NCBI GenBank assembly: GCA_963457665.1
Contig: OY735201.1
Location: 30,077,841 to 30,141,840 of the forward strand
Length of the DNA stretch: 64,000 nucleotides
Direction: 5' to 3'
DNA from: Thysanoteuthis rhombus
Lineage: Eukaryota; Mollusca; Cephalopoda; Oegopsida; Thysanoteuthidae
Part shown: positions 12,140 to 23,439 of the stretch, one piece after another
How the letters are laid out: every line of letters starts with the position of its first letter
How positions within the stretch are numbered: position 1 is the stretch's first letter
Program-made: the position numbers and the translations under genes
The notes under the pieces: generated by a model
Database searches by the model: none
What the model was told of the DNA's origin: nothing
The model's input: the letters and a program-made list of their open reading frames with translations, nothing else

Positions 12140-12580
12140 TGTGAACTGATAGCTATGATGCAGGGAAGCTAATCGTACATGGATCTGTTCAAAAAGTTGA
12201 GCATTTTTTCTATTGTCAATTTCCTATTCTTCCGGAAAAATTCATTGAAATTCATTCAGATTTTTTTGAGATATTGTGTGGACAGACAGATAATATTGAG
12301 GTTTGGATAGATAGCTAGAATATAAGGGAGATAATTGTGCATGGATTCACTTCAAAACTTAATCACTTCTTTTAAAACCTATAGCCCATCATTCCAAATA
12401 ATTTCATAGAATTCCATTGAAAACTTTTAGAGATAAAATGTGGACGAACAGAACTTTTGGAGATATTTTATGATTGTTTACAATTAGCTAGGACATACAA
12501 GAAATAATTGTGCCTACAAAATTTCATTAAAATTGGTTTGGAACTTTTGGAGATATGGTGTGGACAGAAAAAACATAGAA
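12140..12580 (+). repeat. Degenerate internal repeats (GAGATAT..GTGTGGACAGA)
   Basis: Blocks of the form GAGATATTGTGTGGACAGAC recur near 12270, 12431 (GAGATAAAATGTGGACGAAC) and 12548 (GAGATATGGTGTGGACAGAA). Each is preceded by ATTTCATTGAAATT-like sequence, and interspersed blocks read TAGCTAGGATAT..GGAGATAATTGTGC. Spacing is irregular (about 160 then 117 bases), so the tandem unit has been rearranged or the copies are badly diverged. Non-coding. Confidence 0.55.
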
Positions 12581-13361
12581 TTTTCAGATCAGAGTGTTTC
12601 ACTTAGTCTAAGCTATGTAATAGAGTTCAGCAGGAATCTTCAAGGTGACTAATGAAATCAATTGGACACGATAGAGATATTGTATACCATTGAAAATTCA
12701 CATAGAAGCCATTTGTCTCTGACAAACCAATTTAACATCACTTTTAAGAGTTTGTATGCACTTAGTATTCTTGAAGCCTATATCTTGACTGGCTGAGATG
12801 ATACCAGTAGAATGAGCTTCAAATTTCCAAATGCATTAGGAGAAAACAACCTTCTTTCTCAGCAAGGAAGTCAGACTGGGTTATTTTGCTGCATTACAAT
12901 ACTCATCCTCGAAATGCGAATGCTAAGCAGTGAAGAACATTATTTGGAAGGGGAGTTCTTCCAGACCTGTCATCAGATTATCACTTGTTTCCCCCCCCCT
13001 CCATGCAATGCTCCATGTCTGGTCAGAAATTCGAGTAAGTTGAAAGTATCAAAAAAATTCCCCAAAGAATTCATTGAATCAAAACCGAAATCATACATCT
13101 TGACAGAATATATGCAGTCTAGCAGAAAAGTGACATGAGGTCATGAAAATTCTGGAAAAATACTTGTGTTACATGACTTCAAATTTGGATGCTAGTTGTT
13201 CAATTATTGACTATGGTGGCGAGCTAAGGTTTATAACTATATTCACAGAATAAGTCAACTCCCCCCCCCCATAAAAGGCGCCCCTTCCACCAGATTCATG
13301 TTAAGAAGAACTCAATGGGCTGATATCACATATTTGTTGCCTTTTCTTATTCATATAAAAC
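12581..13361. other. No recognisable gene
   Basis: Holds a 108-codon plus-strand open frame at 12812-13138 with no recognisable domain, C runs near 12990 and 13261, and nothing else identifiable. Confidence 0.5.
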
Positions 13362-13912
13362 AACTGGCTGTTTGTCTCTCTGTCCCTTCCATAAACATTG
13401 GTTACACATCGATGCAATTCAACCTAATTTGGTATGCATACTTAGTGGACATAGTGGAAGAATTTGGACTATTTTGTTTTTCAAAAAATAATTTTATAAG
13501 GATTGGGGGTGGTATATTTACAAGGTAACTATAATGCTAAACTGAACCTTTACTTTCAATTCAATATTCTATTATGTCATCACCTATTTATGCATAAAAA
13601 CTGGCACTGTCTGTTTGTCTGCCTTCCCTTAATCATTGGTGCAGCTCAACCAAATATAGTATATGAAGTAAGTGGATCTAGGGGGAGAACATGGACTACT
13701 TGATTTTTCAAAGAAAAATTTTTTTGAGGGATTTAGAGAGGGCATCTATTTATATGTAACCATAATGCAAAACTGAACCCTTACTTTCCATTCATTGGTG
13801 CAGCTTTGACATAGTTACGTACGGATACTTAGTGGACCTAGAGGAAGAACCTGGACTAATTTTTTCAAGAGTTTTAGGGTTCTAAAGCTAAACTTGACCC
13901 TTACTTACCATT

Positions 13913-13915
<3 letters not shown>
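13362..13915 (+). repeat. Tandem repeat C, unit about 240 bp, 2-3 copies
   Basis: The unit begins AACTGGCTGTTTGTCTCTCT near 13361 and again as AACTGGCACTGTCTGTTTGT near 13600. Shared landmarks follow in order: CTTCC..AA.CATTGGT, CTTAGTGGACATAGTGGAAG / AAGTGGATCTAGGGGGAGAA, then AACTATAATGCTAAACTGAA and CCTTTACTTTC. A third, shortened unit starts near 13795 and runs into (TA)n. A single partial copy of the same unit is at 40185-40255, so the family is also dispersed. No conserved reading frame. Confidence 0.75.

Positions 13916-13916
<1 letters not shown>

Positions 13917-13950
<34 letters not shown>
13917..13950. repeat. (TA)n microsatellite
   Basis: Uninterrupted AT/TA alternation of about 34 bases directly after the third unit of tandem repeat C. 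Confidence 0.97.
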
Positions 13951-13953
<3 letters not shown>

Positions 13954-14604
13954 TCCCTTGAATTTCATAGAAGGTCGGAACAGAGATCACTTGTGAAACT
14001 GAAATCGACACCTTATGAAAGAAAAGTTCTTTCCATTCACAGCGGAGGAATAAACAACAATCATCCATTACATTTCCTTCAATAAGTAACTAGCTCAACT
14101 AAGTGAGTTTTCAACTTTTTACCTTCTCTTTTATATCTGAAGAACTTGAAATAAACACATCAAACTCTGCGGTTTTTGTTTTCTGTTCAATAATTGAAAG
14201 AGTCATTTTAGACACACTTCAGATAAAGCCATTATCAAATATTTAAAATGTTAATTCCTGTTATGCTCTCTTCGACTGAGGTTTGATTTTAATTCTAAGT
14301 CAAAATTTATTTAAGTTTTCGACCGCCACTGAATTAAAACATCCCCATTCTACATTATTAATGAAAAAAATTTTTCAACAAATATTTGGACTTTTTTTCT
14401 ATCTAGTAAAAACAAGAAAACTTCAAAATATTTTTTAATTTTTTTCTCAGAGGTCCGTAAGAGCAGCTTCCCTTAACCGATGGAGAAAGGGACAAAAAAA
14501 ACAAAAAAAAATACGGATAATCAAAAACGTTCATTTCAGTTCATAAAATTGGAGAGACTACTGCACGCATTTGCTAGAAAGGTTTCAGCCAGTTAATGTA
14601 TAAA
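13951..14604. other. No recognisable gene
   Basis: AT-rich sequence with A and T runs (for example near 14490-14510). No coding block or element end recognised. Confidence 0.5.
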
Positions 14605-15229
14605 ACCCCCCTTCTCAAACTTTTTAACTTGAGGTACCATTGAATTAATTCTCATGAGGAACCTCCAAAATAAAAATATATATATTCAGCTAATGACACA
14701 GAGTTCAAAAGTTTATAATTCTTATAATCTACAAGTAATTATCAATGTTCTGCAGTGTACAAAGCACAGGGTTTTCATTCATATATCAGTTCATTTTAGT
14801 GAACATAATCTTTTAAATCAAGAAAAATCAGCAACAAAAAATGAACATAAATCAGTTAATTGTTTTACTAACAATAATAAAAATCACCTAAAATTGATAA
14901 ACATTGAAAATCTGGAACCCTGATTATAAGTATTTTATCACATTTTCTGAGATTGTAGCTTTTCAGGAATTTCTCTTTTGAAAAACTGAAATTTATAATG
15001 AGAGTAGAAAATGATAGTCACTGTTTTTTTTTTTTTTTCATGATAAAGATTCTGGTGCTTCTAGTGTTGAATGCCATCAAGTCAGGGGCCACTACTCATT
15101 AAAATTTTCAAGAAAATCTCAAATGAAGCAAAAGTCAGGTGCTTTTTTTCCAAGCATGTATAAAGTTTTCATGGAATCCTAAACAACTTCTTGCAGAACC
15201 TTAGCGCAAAACCTCAGCTCAGAAAGGCT
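14605..15229. mobile_element. Possible non-autonomous hAT element
   Basis: The left side reads CTTCTCAAACTTTTTAACTT then GAGGTACC and ATGAGGAACCTCC, resembling hAT ends of the type CAGTGTTTCTCAAACTTTTT. The right side has GCAGAACCTTAGCGCAAAAC and CTCAGCTCAGAAAGG, which could be the complementary decayed end (GGAACCC..GAGAAAC). Terminal CAG and the target duplication are not recognisable, so this rests on internal similarity only. Confidence 0.3.
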
Positions 15230-15800
15230 GGCATAAAAATTTTGAATTATACATCTACATTCACTTCAGCAAGTTCCAAAAACTAGCACCATCAGTTTGT
15301 GAATTGTTGTATAAAATAAAATTCAATCAAGTAGGTTGGTCCTTATAAATCATGAACAGATTAGGAGCAACCAGTAATATCAACCAAACAAAACAAAATT
15401 AAACAAACTCCTGTCATTGAGAGAAATAACTCACTAAGTCAGGCAAAAAAAAAGGAAAATTACTTAGGATTTTTGAGAGCTGATGAATTTATATTGCACA
15501 CATTATCTAAGTCATTTGTCAACAAGCACTTCAGTTGTCTGTAATAATACACCAAGAACAGACTAGATTCTCCAGCTTGGGAAATAGAAGTACTAAATGA
15601 AGTCTTGCCTAATGTTAAGGTTCTTTTAATCAAGAAGAAACAAATTCAACCATTCCTAAGAAGACAAGCAAGAATTTACTCTTCATAGATTACAATACCT
15701 GCCATGGGAAATAAGGTCAGATTTCACCAGAGCTTAGTTTTCCACCCCCACACACTCTTAGGATGTTAGGAGCAGAACCGCCTACTATAAGAGGAACTTA
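15230..15800. other. No recognisable gene
   Basis: Chance ORFs only; no element boundary seen. Confidence 0.5.
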
Positions 15801-15812
15801 CTTTCTATGACA

Positions 15813-15848
15813 TATAAGTCAGCCCAAGCTGTGGGGGGTTGACTTATA
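15813..15848. repeat. 13-bp inverted repeat (hairpin)
   Basis: TATAAGTCAGCCC pairs with GGGTTGACTTATA across a 10-base loop, with one G-T style mismatch. The TATAAGTC..CCC motif resembles termini of pogo/Tc1-type elements, so two ends may have collapsed together. No transposase is nearby in matching orientation. Confidence 0.5.
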
Positions 15849-15925
15849 CAGACCCCAAGCAGTTGATGTACACTCAACAAGGAAAACTTGGGCCAACTCT
15901 TATGCTGGCACTTGGTCCACCTATA

Positions 15926-15960
15926 TATTAGGTTGGTGCAAAAATAATTGCAGTTCTTCA
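15926..15960 (+). mobile_element. Mariner terminal inverted repeat, orphan
   Basis: TTAGGTTGGTGCAAAAATAA followed by TTGCAGTTCTTC closely matches the terminus of Hsmar1/MADE1-type mariners (TTAGGTTGGTGCAAAAGTAA, TTGCGGTTTTTG). It is preceded by TA, the mariner target. The interior after about 15960 carries no transposase; an RTE 3' fragment begins at 16089. The element is therefore a truncated mariner or one arm of a MITE. Confidence 0.6.
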
Positions 15961-16084
15961 CAGTCAACTTTAAAGCAGTATATCTCAGCTTAGAATAAAA
16001 GCTATTAATTGGAACTAGAACCTTCAGAATCTACACATTTATAGAATTCTATTTAAGTAGAAACAAGTCCATTTATTTTGGAAG

Positions 16085-16191
16085 CATAGAATAGAAAAGT
16101 ATTGGCTCCACGACACCCACAATAGAGAGGTGTGGTGAATCCTGGAGAAGGTGTATGTCCAACAACAGATGATAAAAGACGGATGATGATA
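16085..16191 (+). mobile_element. RTE LINE 3' end, 5'-truncated copy
   Basis: Matches the last 100 bases of the RTE family: AAGTATTGGCTCC, CACGACACCCACAATAGAGA, GGTGTATGTCCAACAACAGA and the tail AAAGACGGATGATGAT. Strongly 5' truncated, starting only about 35 codons before the ORF2 end. Confidence 0.85.
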
Positions 16192-16224
16192 AATACTGAA
16201 GGGACTGGATAATTAGCAATAAAG

Positions 16225-16491
16225 GGTCCAAGAGCCCAGGAGAGTCATATATATCCTCCAACATAGGAATGCAGCACTCTGGTGGATGGGGAATATAAGC
16301 GTAAATGAATATATATCGCTTAAATTCAACCTTACTGACCATCCAGTTTCCATGGAGCAGAGGTAGGATACCAGCCACTGGTATCTGAAGCTAAGGTTTT
16401 GATCCTACCTCATGGAACGGGATGGAATAACGGATAGTCTATAGCCACACTGAAGAGTTGTAATACAACGAAACAGCTGTCTGTGGATGAC

Positions 16492-16500
<9 letters not shown>
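16225..16500 (+). repeat. tRNA-derived SINE-like repeat S, copy 1
   Basis: Collinear with 56060-56300 through blocks such as GCACTCTGGTGGATG, TCTATAGCCACACTGAAGAG and CAGCTGTCTGTGGATGAC. Inside lies a tRNA-like module. The A-box-like TGGAGCAGAGG (16353-16363) lies 31 bases before the B-box-like GGTTTTGATCC (16395-16405), the normal tRNA spacing, and a stem ATACCAG/CTGGTAT (16368-16384) sits at the anticodon-arm position. About 110 bases upstream of the A box are also conserved between the copies, which is unusual for a SINE head. Both copies end in CAATAATATAT and run into TA-rich microsatellite. Confidence 0.7.

Positions 16501-16542
<42 letters not shown>
16499..16542. repeat. (TA)n microsatellite at SINE tail
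   Basis: About 44 bases of uninterrupted TA alternation beginning at the 3' end of repeat S. It probably expanded from the SINE tail. Confidence 0.97.
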
Positions 16543-16547
<5 letters not shown>

Positions 16548-17737
16548 CTGTAAACTATTATTAACAGACCTCTTATCACAATATTTAAGCAATACCAGAC
16601 AATGAGACTTGTTTGAGCAATCATACATGATAAGATATATAGTATTATAAACTATTTTGAATCTGATCATTGTTTCTTTAGGAAATTTTTCATTTTTGAG
16701 TAACTTTTTCCGAGGAGCAAGTTCTGTATACAAGGCCGTATTAATTCTTTAGAATTCAGTGCTTTAATCAGGTATAAAAAATTTCTCTACCTATACTAAT
16801 AGTGGCATCCTCTATAATAAACTTTCACCTACGATCAAATTATACACAATCAATTATTCCACATAACCAGACAGTATTGTAAATTCAAGCGGTAACTGTT
16901 GGCTTTTGATAATATCACATTGTTTCAGAAATCAAGCATCCAGACTAAAGATATGTTAACCGTAAATCTCATCGAAAACTTTTGTGCACAAAATCATCTT
17001 TTTTTTCCGTAGAAATTGACAATATATCGATTAGAAACTGAAAAACTAAAATGAAAATCAAAGGCAACAATTAATAATGAAGGCACTTTCCAGGAAAATT
17101 CTGGCTATTTCAATCCATATGTATTCCAGTAAAAAGATTGTAGTTTATATTGTGATTGAATGTATTATTATTCTACTTTGTGAGAAAGCAAAAATTAATT
17201 ATTGAATAATAAACCTATATTATAGGATGAAGAATGGTTTGTTTATAGAGCTGGTTTGATTTCAGAAATATCAATACAAATTTATGCAAAGCCTCAAAGT
17301 AGATAAAATTTGGACAATTTTGGAAGTCTGATTGATTCAAATACTCATCAGACATACAGGGCTAAAAACAGGACACAATGTCCAAGATCAAACAAATCTT
17401 GCAACTCTGAATGTTGGTTATATATTATACATACACATACAAAAGGAATTATGTTGAGTGAGTAGCGTTATTTCTAATGAAAGCTGAAACATATATATAT
17501 ATACTTACACACACACAGCCCCTTCCTGTAAGTTGTCCAGAGAGTAGTGGCAATTTTTTTCTACCTTGACACTTGCCAACCAACAAAGGAATTTTCATAA
17601 AACTGTTTTTTATTTTGTTTTTTTTTTTTTCAAATCAAAGGTCTATTTTGTATACTGACACATAAGATATCTGAACAAAATAACAAAACTAGAGCAATTC
17701 ATACTTAGATAAACTAACATCATTTTGAGGTTTTAAG
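16543..17737. other. No recognisable gene
   Basis: Low-GC sequence with no identifiable coding block. A small TA/CA patch lies at 17488-17516. Confidence 0.5.
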
Positions 17738-18130
17738 CAGGAGTGGCTTAACATTTTCAGGGCGTTAAGCTTAATTTGTGTGACCGGGCACTTACCCCAG
17801 ATTCCCGACCTGGAGGTCTGCGGATCCCGGGTTCCCACCTGCAGCTCACCAGCAGTGTTGTTAATAGCAACAACATATAATACATTAATCTAATGGTTAG
17901 AGCATGTATTTGTACCCTCATGTTGATGTTCAGTTATAATGTGATAAGAAGCTAAAATCCTGTCTTCTTTTTGGATTCGATATTACTTACGGATGAATGC
18001 ATTTTAATTTTTATGGATCTCATTTTCCAAAATAAATACTTTTGATTGTTTTTTTTTATTTTCAATTCTTTAGCCAGGCCCCCAATATTGCAGGGCCTTG
18101 GGCGTCAGCCTATAGTGCTACACACCACTG
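17738..18130. mobile_element. Non-autonomous hAT element (~390 bp)
   Basis: The left end CAGGAGTGGCTTAACATTTT, then CAGGGCGTTAAGC, corresponds to the inverted right end CAGTGGTGTGTAGC..GGCTGACGCCCAAGGCCCTG. Both resemble the hAT terminus CAGTGGCGTA..GGGCCC. The flanks GTTTTAAG and AATATAAG agree at only 5 of 8 positions, so the target duplication is weak. No transposase. It lies 68 bp from the large hAT copy but has different termini, so it is a separate family. Confidence 0.5.
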
Positions 18131-18198
18131 AATATAAGAACAAAATACTATCATCAAGTTTCGAGTTCAAATGATTTTATAGTCAATATCGGCTTAAT

Positions 18199-18217
18199 CA
18201 GGGTTGCGGAGTTGGAT
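18199..18217. repeat. hAT left terminal inverted repeat
   Basis: CAGGGTTGCGGAGTTGGAT, preceded by GGCTTAAT. Subterminal sequence further in (GTCAGAGTCGGTAAAA and CCGACTTCAACTCCG) repeats the GGAGTTG/CAACTCC theme in inverted form, typical of transposase-binding subterminal motifs. Confidence 0.88.
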
Positions 18218-18299
18218 TCGTTGAATTTTGGGTTACTGCAGTCAGAGTAAGAAAAATTTTACTGGCTGGTGTCAGAGTCGGTAAAAAAATATACCGACT

Positions 18300-20900
18300 T
18301 CAACTCCGAGTAAATATAAATTGTAACACTACTACTTAAAAAACCCGCCCAATAGGTAGATTTTCGAGCTACTTCCTGTGGGAGGCTTGCCCGAATGTAA
18401 ATAAACCCGCTGCAAAACCTTGAAGGATTAACTTTTCAAAACTGATAAATTTCCCGAGAAAATAGAAGTCTAATGAATCGAAAGCACAAAAATGACTTGT
18501 GAACTGTTTTTGTTTTTTTTTTCCATTTTTGCAAATGTGTAACCTTTGGTTATACGGTTGTAAATGGTACTTCAAAACATAGAATTAAAAGTATATCTTT
18601 TTAATAAAAGTTTAATCGAATTACAGTCATCATCAACACACTGAAATTAAAAAGTCTATTTTTGTTCTTTAATATGAATTGTAAGAAAATTCCTTAAAAG
18701 GGCGAGAAAGCAAAACATTTGAACATTTTCGCAACTTAAATTCATATTCGTACAACAGTGCATTTGACGAGTGCTTAACTACATGTTTCAAAGTGCGGTC
18801 GTAAAATACGGTAGTTGAACTGTAAGGAAAGACGTTAAAAATTTGGGATCGAGTTAAGTTAAAAAAAAAATAGAAACTGAAAAACACATTTTCTCGCAGA
18901 TAATGATTTTTCCCCCTAAATAAAAGACAAATTTTGTCAACAAGATGTCTACCGTATATCGACAATACCACGCGAATGAAATTAATTTTAGATATTACGA
19001 AAACTTCGTGGTAAACATGTGAGCCAACACATCGTTCTGCTCACGATTAAGCAGGATGATGATTGAAATAAGGCTTTAAAATTTTGTTCTTGAAAATGAA
19101 CCAACGCACGGGCTCGAGTCTGGGTTTCCTCGTTCAAGAAGAAATTAAGGCGTGGAAATTTTAGTATTTCTAGACACGAGGTTATTTCCTGTGATCGTAA
19201 AAGGCTTTTTCCTTTATCTTTTTTTTTTAATACATTCAATTTTTCGAAGTACTGGAAATATCTTTTTGTTCATTTACATCAACAGACAGAGACGGTAAAA
19301 CCGAAAGAAATGACCGTGAGAAATATCAACTTCGTCGCTTAAAAAAATTACCTTTTCAATTTCGTCTCTTGAACTATCACGTGTTTTGTTCGTTAGTTTT
19401 CATTTCGTTTTTTTTTTCCGTTCAGAATTTAGTAAAAAAATACTAGAAAAAATACATTTCACCGTTTAAAAGAATATGAAAAAAATCAGTTGATGTAGAA
19501 TCTGTGCGAAGTTCCAGTAGAGAATACATTTTCAAGAAATTGACTCATTAAAGACTTTTTTAACTTCTTGTGGGTGGCATTGCGTGCTAATGAGGAGCAT
19601 TTTCACTGTTGACAACTCCGAAAATATTTTTTTGCGCTAGTCTTCTTTTTAAATAGCTCAAGCAAAAACCACTGAAAACGGTCAAACATGGCCAAAATGG
19701 TGAGGCCAAAACGCAGTTAGATTATAAGAATCGATACGGTAATGGAGTATAAACTTTGGACACATATTACATTACATGAGATGTTGAACACAGATTCATA
19801 ATTATTTATCTAAACATTCAAGTGCTTTCAGAGACGAACATCGACAAATCCACTTGAGATGTAAGTCTATACTTATTGCCAAGAGACTGTCAAACTGGCT
19901 TGAGCCTGATCAATTTTCGCACCTAATTAAGTCCGAAGGTTTGGACCCAAAACACCTGAAAGTCAACCTCAATCCCTACCATGCACCTGTTATTGTCCAG
20001 AACAAAGAATTTTGTGTTACATTACAACACACACGAAACACCTTTCTTGCGTTCGGAAAACCCAAGTAAATTTGTTTTTTTCCTACCACTCTTTAATGGG
20101 AAAACACTTCTACTTGGATTATTTGCAAACACCTTTTCTGCTAGAATCGATCAACTCATAATAATCAAACTGTATAGAAAAGACTTTATATTTTCAACAT
20201 ATCTACCATCTAACACATCAACGAATCTTCCCTACGCACGCAACCACGAGTGAGTAACCATTGATCCAGGAATCATATTCACACGTTATACGCAACATTT
20301 TGACAACACACTCATCGGACCCTTTTACTCCAGTGTAGAAAGAACTTAATATTTTCACCGTATATACTTCAAATAAGAGTTATCAACTTTCTCAAAAATC
20401 TCAACAAATCAGAACACGCAAAGACTTCTATACATGATTGTTGTAAAATCTTATTTGTTACAAACAGGTCATTTTACTTTTTCATTCATAATCAGCCCTG
20501 CTGTATGTTTCTTTTTCTCCTTTTACCACTGAGAATTCGTCACAAAAGTACAACACTCCCTTTTACCGCGGACGCCCGACCTACTACAATCGCTACTGAG
20601 TCGTACAATGACAGATCAACATTTCATTGAAGGCCGCAACACTTTCCTCTTAACCTTTTTCAGTTTAATGAAGTTCTCGCCTCCTGACCTATCACGTGTT
20701 TGCTTTTCACTAAGTATTTAGTAACAAACGCCACAAAAAAAATGCCTCATCAAAGAACAAGAAATAAACAGTTCAAGTAGAACATAAAACGGATTTTTAA
20801 TTGTTAGAAATTGCTTTATAAAAGACACCTATTTCGACATTCCAATCGATACCCCTTGAACTGTTTGACAATGGCCAAAAGAGTTTTGACAATGTCTGCG
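18300..20900. other. CpG-retaining left segment of the hAT element
   Basis: This part has roughly 2-4 CpG per 60 bases between 18.7 and 19.4 kb, against 0-1 in most of the window and in the adjacent transposase half. Minus-strand open frames of 83-100 codons at 18669-18971 and 18988-19239 show no recognisable domain. Two stretches, around 19370-19500 and 20680-20800, look like diverged copies of one another (shared TATCACGTGTTT, TTTAGTAA and CAGTT..GTAGAA). What this segment does is unknown: it could be the long 5' region of the hAT, a nested insertion or captured host DNA. Confidence 0.45.
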
Positions 20901-20989
20901 GTTTTTTAACACTTCACAATTACAGCAGATGGACGATATTTTCTGTGTCAAATTTTGCAGATGATGATGATGATGATGATGATGATGGA

Positions 20990-23439
20990 AAAGTATGTGC
21001 GGCAAAAATCAGTAATTTTACTGGTCCCCCAAAAAGTGCACTTTCCAGAGCATCAGATTTTAAAAGGCAGTATTTTCATCCATAAGTGTAAAAAGCTGTA
21101 CTTGAGAAAGGTGGCACTGGCTGTACTTTGGAGTTCAATAATGATCAGAAATCTGCTTGAAAACATGGTGGAATTTTTACCAGAATATCAAAAAAATAAA
21201 ATAAATAAAAAACAAATATGAAGCCAGAAAAAGCTATGAAGAAACCAACTAATGTAAATGAATGTCTCAAAAATGTATTTGAGTTACAAACTCCTTACTC
21301 AATCATTGGCTGAAATACAGCCAATGAGAATGCCCAGAAAACCCCCTCAACCATAGCTGTGGGATGGGGGCGGCATTTTTACCCTCTATTGCTTTCAGGA
21401 CCTCCATCCAACAACACCACTTACAGGGTTGATTCAGTAGACCACTTCTAGAGAGTCGGAAAACCATCAAGGATTAATCAAGAGCTCTTGCTGGAAACAA
21501 TTCTATTGGAAAAATCATCTGCCAATACCTCAGAGAAAACTTCCCAGAACAAAAACTTCAACATACAGGTGACACAAAGAAGAGAGCACATAAAGAACCA
21601 AGAACTTTCATTTCAAGTTAAAATCTTTCTCTTCATTTTCCCTTCAACCCCAACCTAACTACTTACAGGGATGAACACTATTTAACAGCACTTCCCAAAG
21701 AGGGTTAGTCGCAGGAAAACAGAATCTTCTTGAAATAAATTTTTTCTTTCATTAATTTCAATTTATCAAAATTTGTTTTTAACTCAACTTGTTTTGTTTT
21801 ATTCAACTGTTTGTTCTGGTCATTCAAAGTGCATTTTTGCCCCAAATTTCAACTAACATAACTCTCAACATTCTTTAATACTGAGAAAGATAATCATATC
21901 AATGATATCAAAAAATTTTTTAGATCACATCATGGAAATCATATTGAAAAATAGTGTACCTCTATCTTTCTTAGGCTTGAATAGAGAAATTGCAAAAAAA
22001 AATTAGGAGTTCCTCTGGAGAGAAATAGTATAAGGAGACTGGTAATTGAAATGGCCAAATATGAGAAAGAAGATCTTAAAAAAAGTCTGGAGGGATGCTT
22101 TGTCTTTATTAAAAATGGATGCAAGCTTTACAGAGTCAATATTTTGCTATTAATGTTTGATCTGATGATGAAAACAATGAAATCATAACTTGGACACTGG
22201 GAGTACAGGACACCCAGACACATCACATCAGTGAACATCTTCAAAAGTTAGTGGAAGAAGTTTTAGAAGATTTTGAAATTAAAAAAATACCATCACAGAT
22301 AATGCTTCAAACATGTTAAGTACAATTGAGGAAAGAAATCAATATAACTGAAGTACACAAAAATTGGAAGATGAAGATGCCATTCCAGCAAATGATCCAC
22401 AAATAGGAGAGAGCAATGAAATCTTAGATGATGTTGTTAAAGAAGCGTCTAAGCTATTTCCAATTCAACATATGCACTGTGCTGTGCATACACTGCAACT
22501 GGCTATAAGAGATTGATTGTGAGATCATCACAGCTAATCTCATTGGCAAGTTGAGGCAAATACCAATAGCGTCTGGGACAGGACCCTTAAAATAGATGCT
22601 ATTCTGCAGAGACGTGCTGGAAATAGATGAAGCAACACAACCTGTTGTTTGATGATCAAGTGTTTGCTCAAAATAAAATTTCTTGATGATCTGGATGAAT
22701 GAAAATGTTTCACTAACTGGAAGCTAGTGGATGTAAGTGACACAATATGAAATTCTGCTTGTTCATCCTTTTACTGTCACCAAGAAGTTGCAATCTGAGT
22801 ATTTGACTCCTGGTAGATTTTTGGAAAGGCTTGATATATCACCTGAACCAAAGATTGATTGCTGATGGCATTGTATCTTCAATGAAAAAAAGAGGGTCTC
22901 CTCCTGGATAACCAAATCCTGTAAGCTGCTATTTACATCATTGCACTGAACTGAATTTTGTTGAACAATGACCAAATTGTTGAAGGAGAAGAGGTACTCC
23001 TTAAAGTATCAATTTTGCATGAAAGGGTTACAGGTACAACAATCTGAAACTACTGAACCACACAATGCAAAAGCTACAAGCAATGGTAATTCAACAGACT
23101 CATCCCCCTCCAATGTAGGATCAGACTTTGAAAAATTCTTGGACAAAATGGTATATTCAAAAGTAAAGCAACACTACTTGAATGTGGAAAAATAACCTGT
23201 GAATATGCAAATAAAGAACTTTAGACAAGATTTTTTAAATGAAAATAAGTTGAAAAGTATGACCACTCATCTAAGAAGTCATCTCCATTTAATCTGAGAT
23301 GTAGCAGGAACTGTAACAGTGATGCCACCAGGTCAGTGTTGAGAGACTTTTCTGCACTGAAAATAATCGAATCAGATCTAAGGGCTTCTCTGAAGCGGTT
23401 CTGGCAGAAGCAATTCTGTTTCTAAGAACAAGATTTTAG
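20990..23439 (+). pseudogene. hAT transposase, BED-finger type, decayed
   Basis: Transposase of the hAT superfamily, the enzyme that excises and inserts its element using an RNase H-like fold. A possible BED zinc-finger remnant (CKSCT) lies near 21085. RNase H-fold landmarks follow: ITDNASNM (22292-22315) with the second catalytic aspartate, CAVHTLQLAI (about 22478-22507), KKLQSEYLTPG (about 22780-22815) and a LLDNQIL..AAIY segment near 22905. The C-terminal dimerisation region ends NNRIRSKGFSEAVLAEAI to the stop at 23437-23439. Frames change repeatedly and many stops interrupt it, so no full protein is possible. A 32-base (ATG)n run at 20958-20988 precedes it. Length and motif order fit a protein of about 600-700 residues. 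Confidence 0.85.

Noticed and set aside
12812-13138. 108-codon plus-strand frame
   Set aside because: No recognisable domain, no splice-site context that I trust, and composition like its surroundings.
16410-16733. 107-codon minus-strand open frame
   Set aside because: Runs through the (TA)n tract and SINE-like repeat S; its tyrosine/isoleucine core is a microsatellite artefact.
18669-19239. Two neighbouring minus-strand frames as exons of a host gene captured by the hAT
   Set aside because: No recognisable protein similarity and no convincing splice sites; kept only as an unexplained segment.
20958-20988. (ATG)n run as an RTE tail inserted in the hAT element
   Set aside because: The bases before it do not match the RTE 3' end, so it is more likely an independent trinucleotide repeat.
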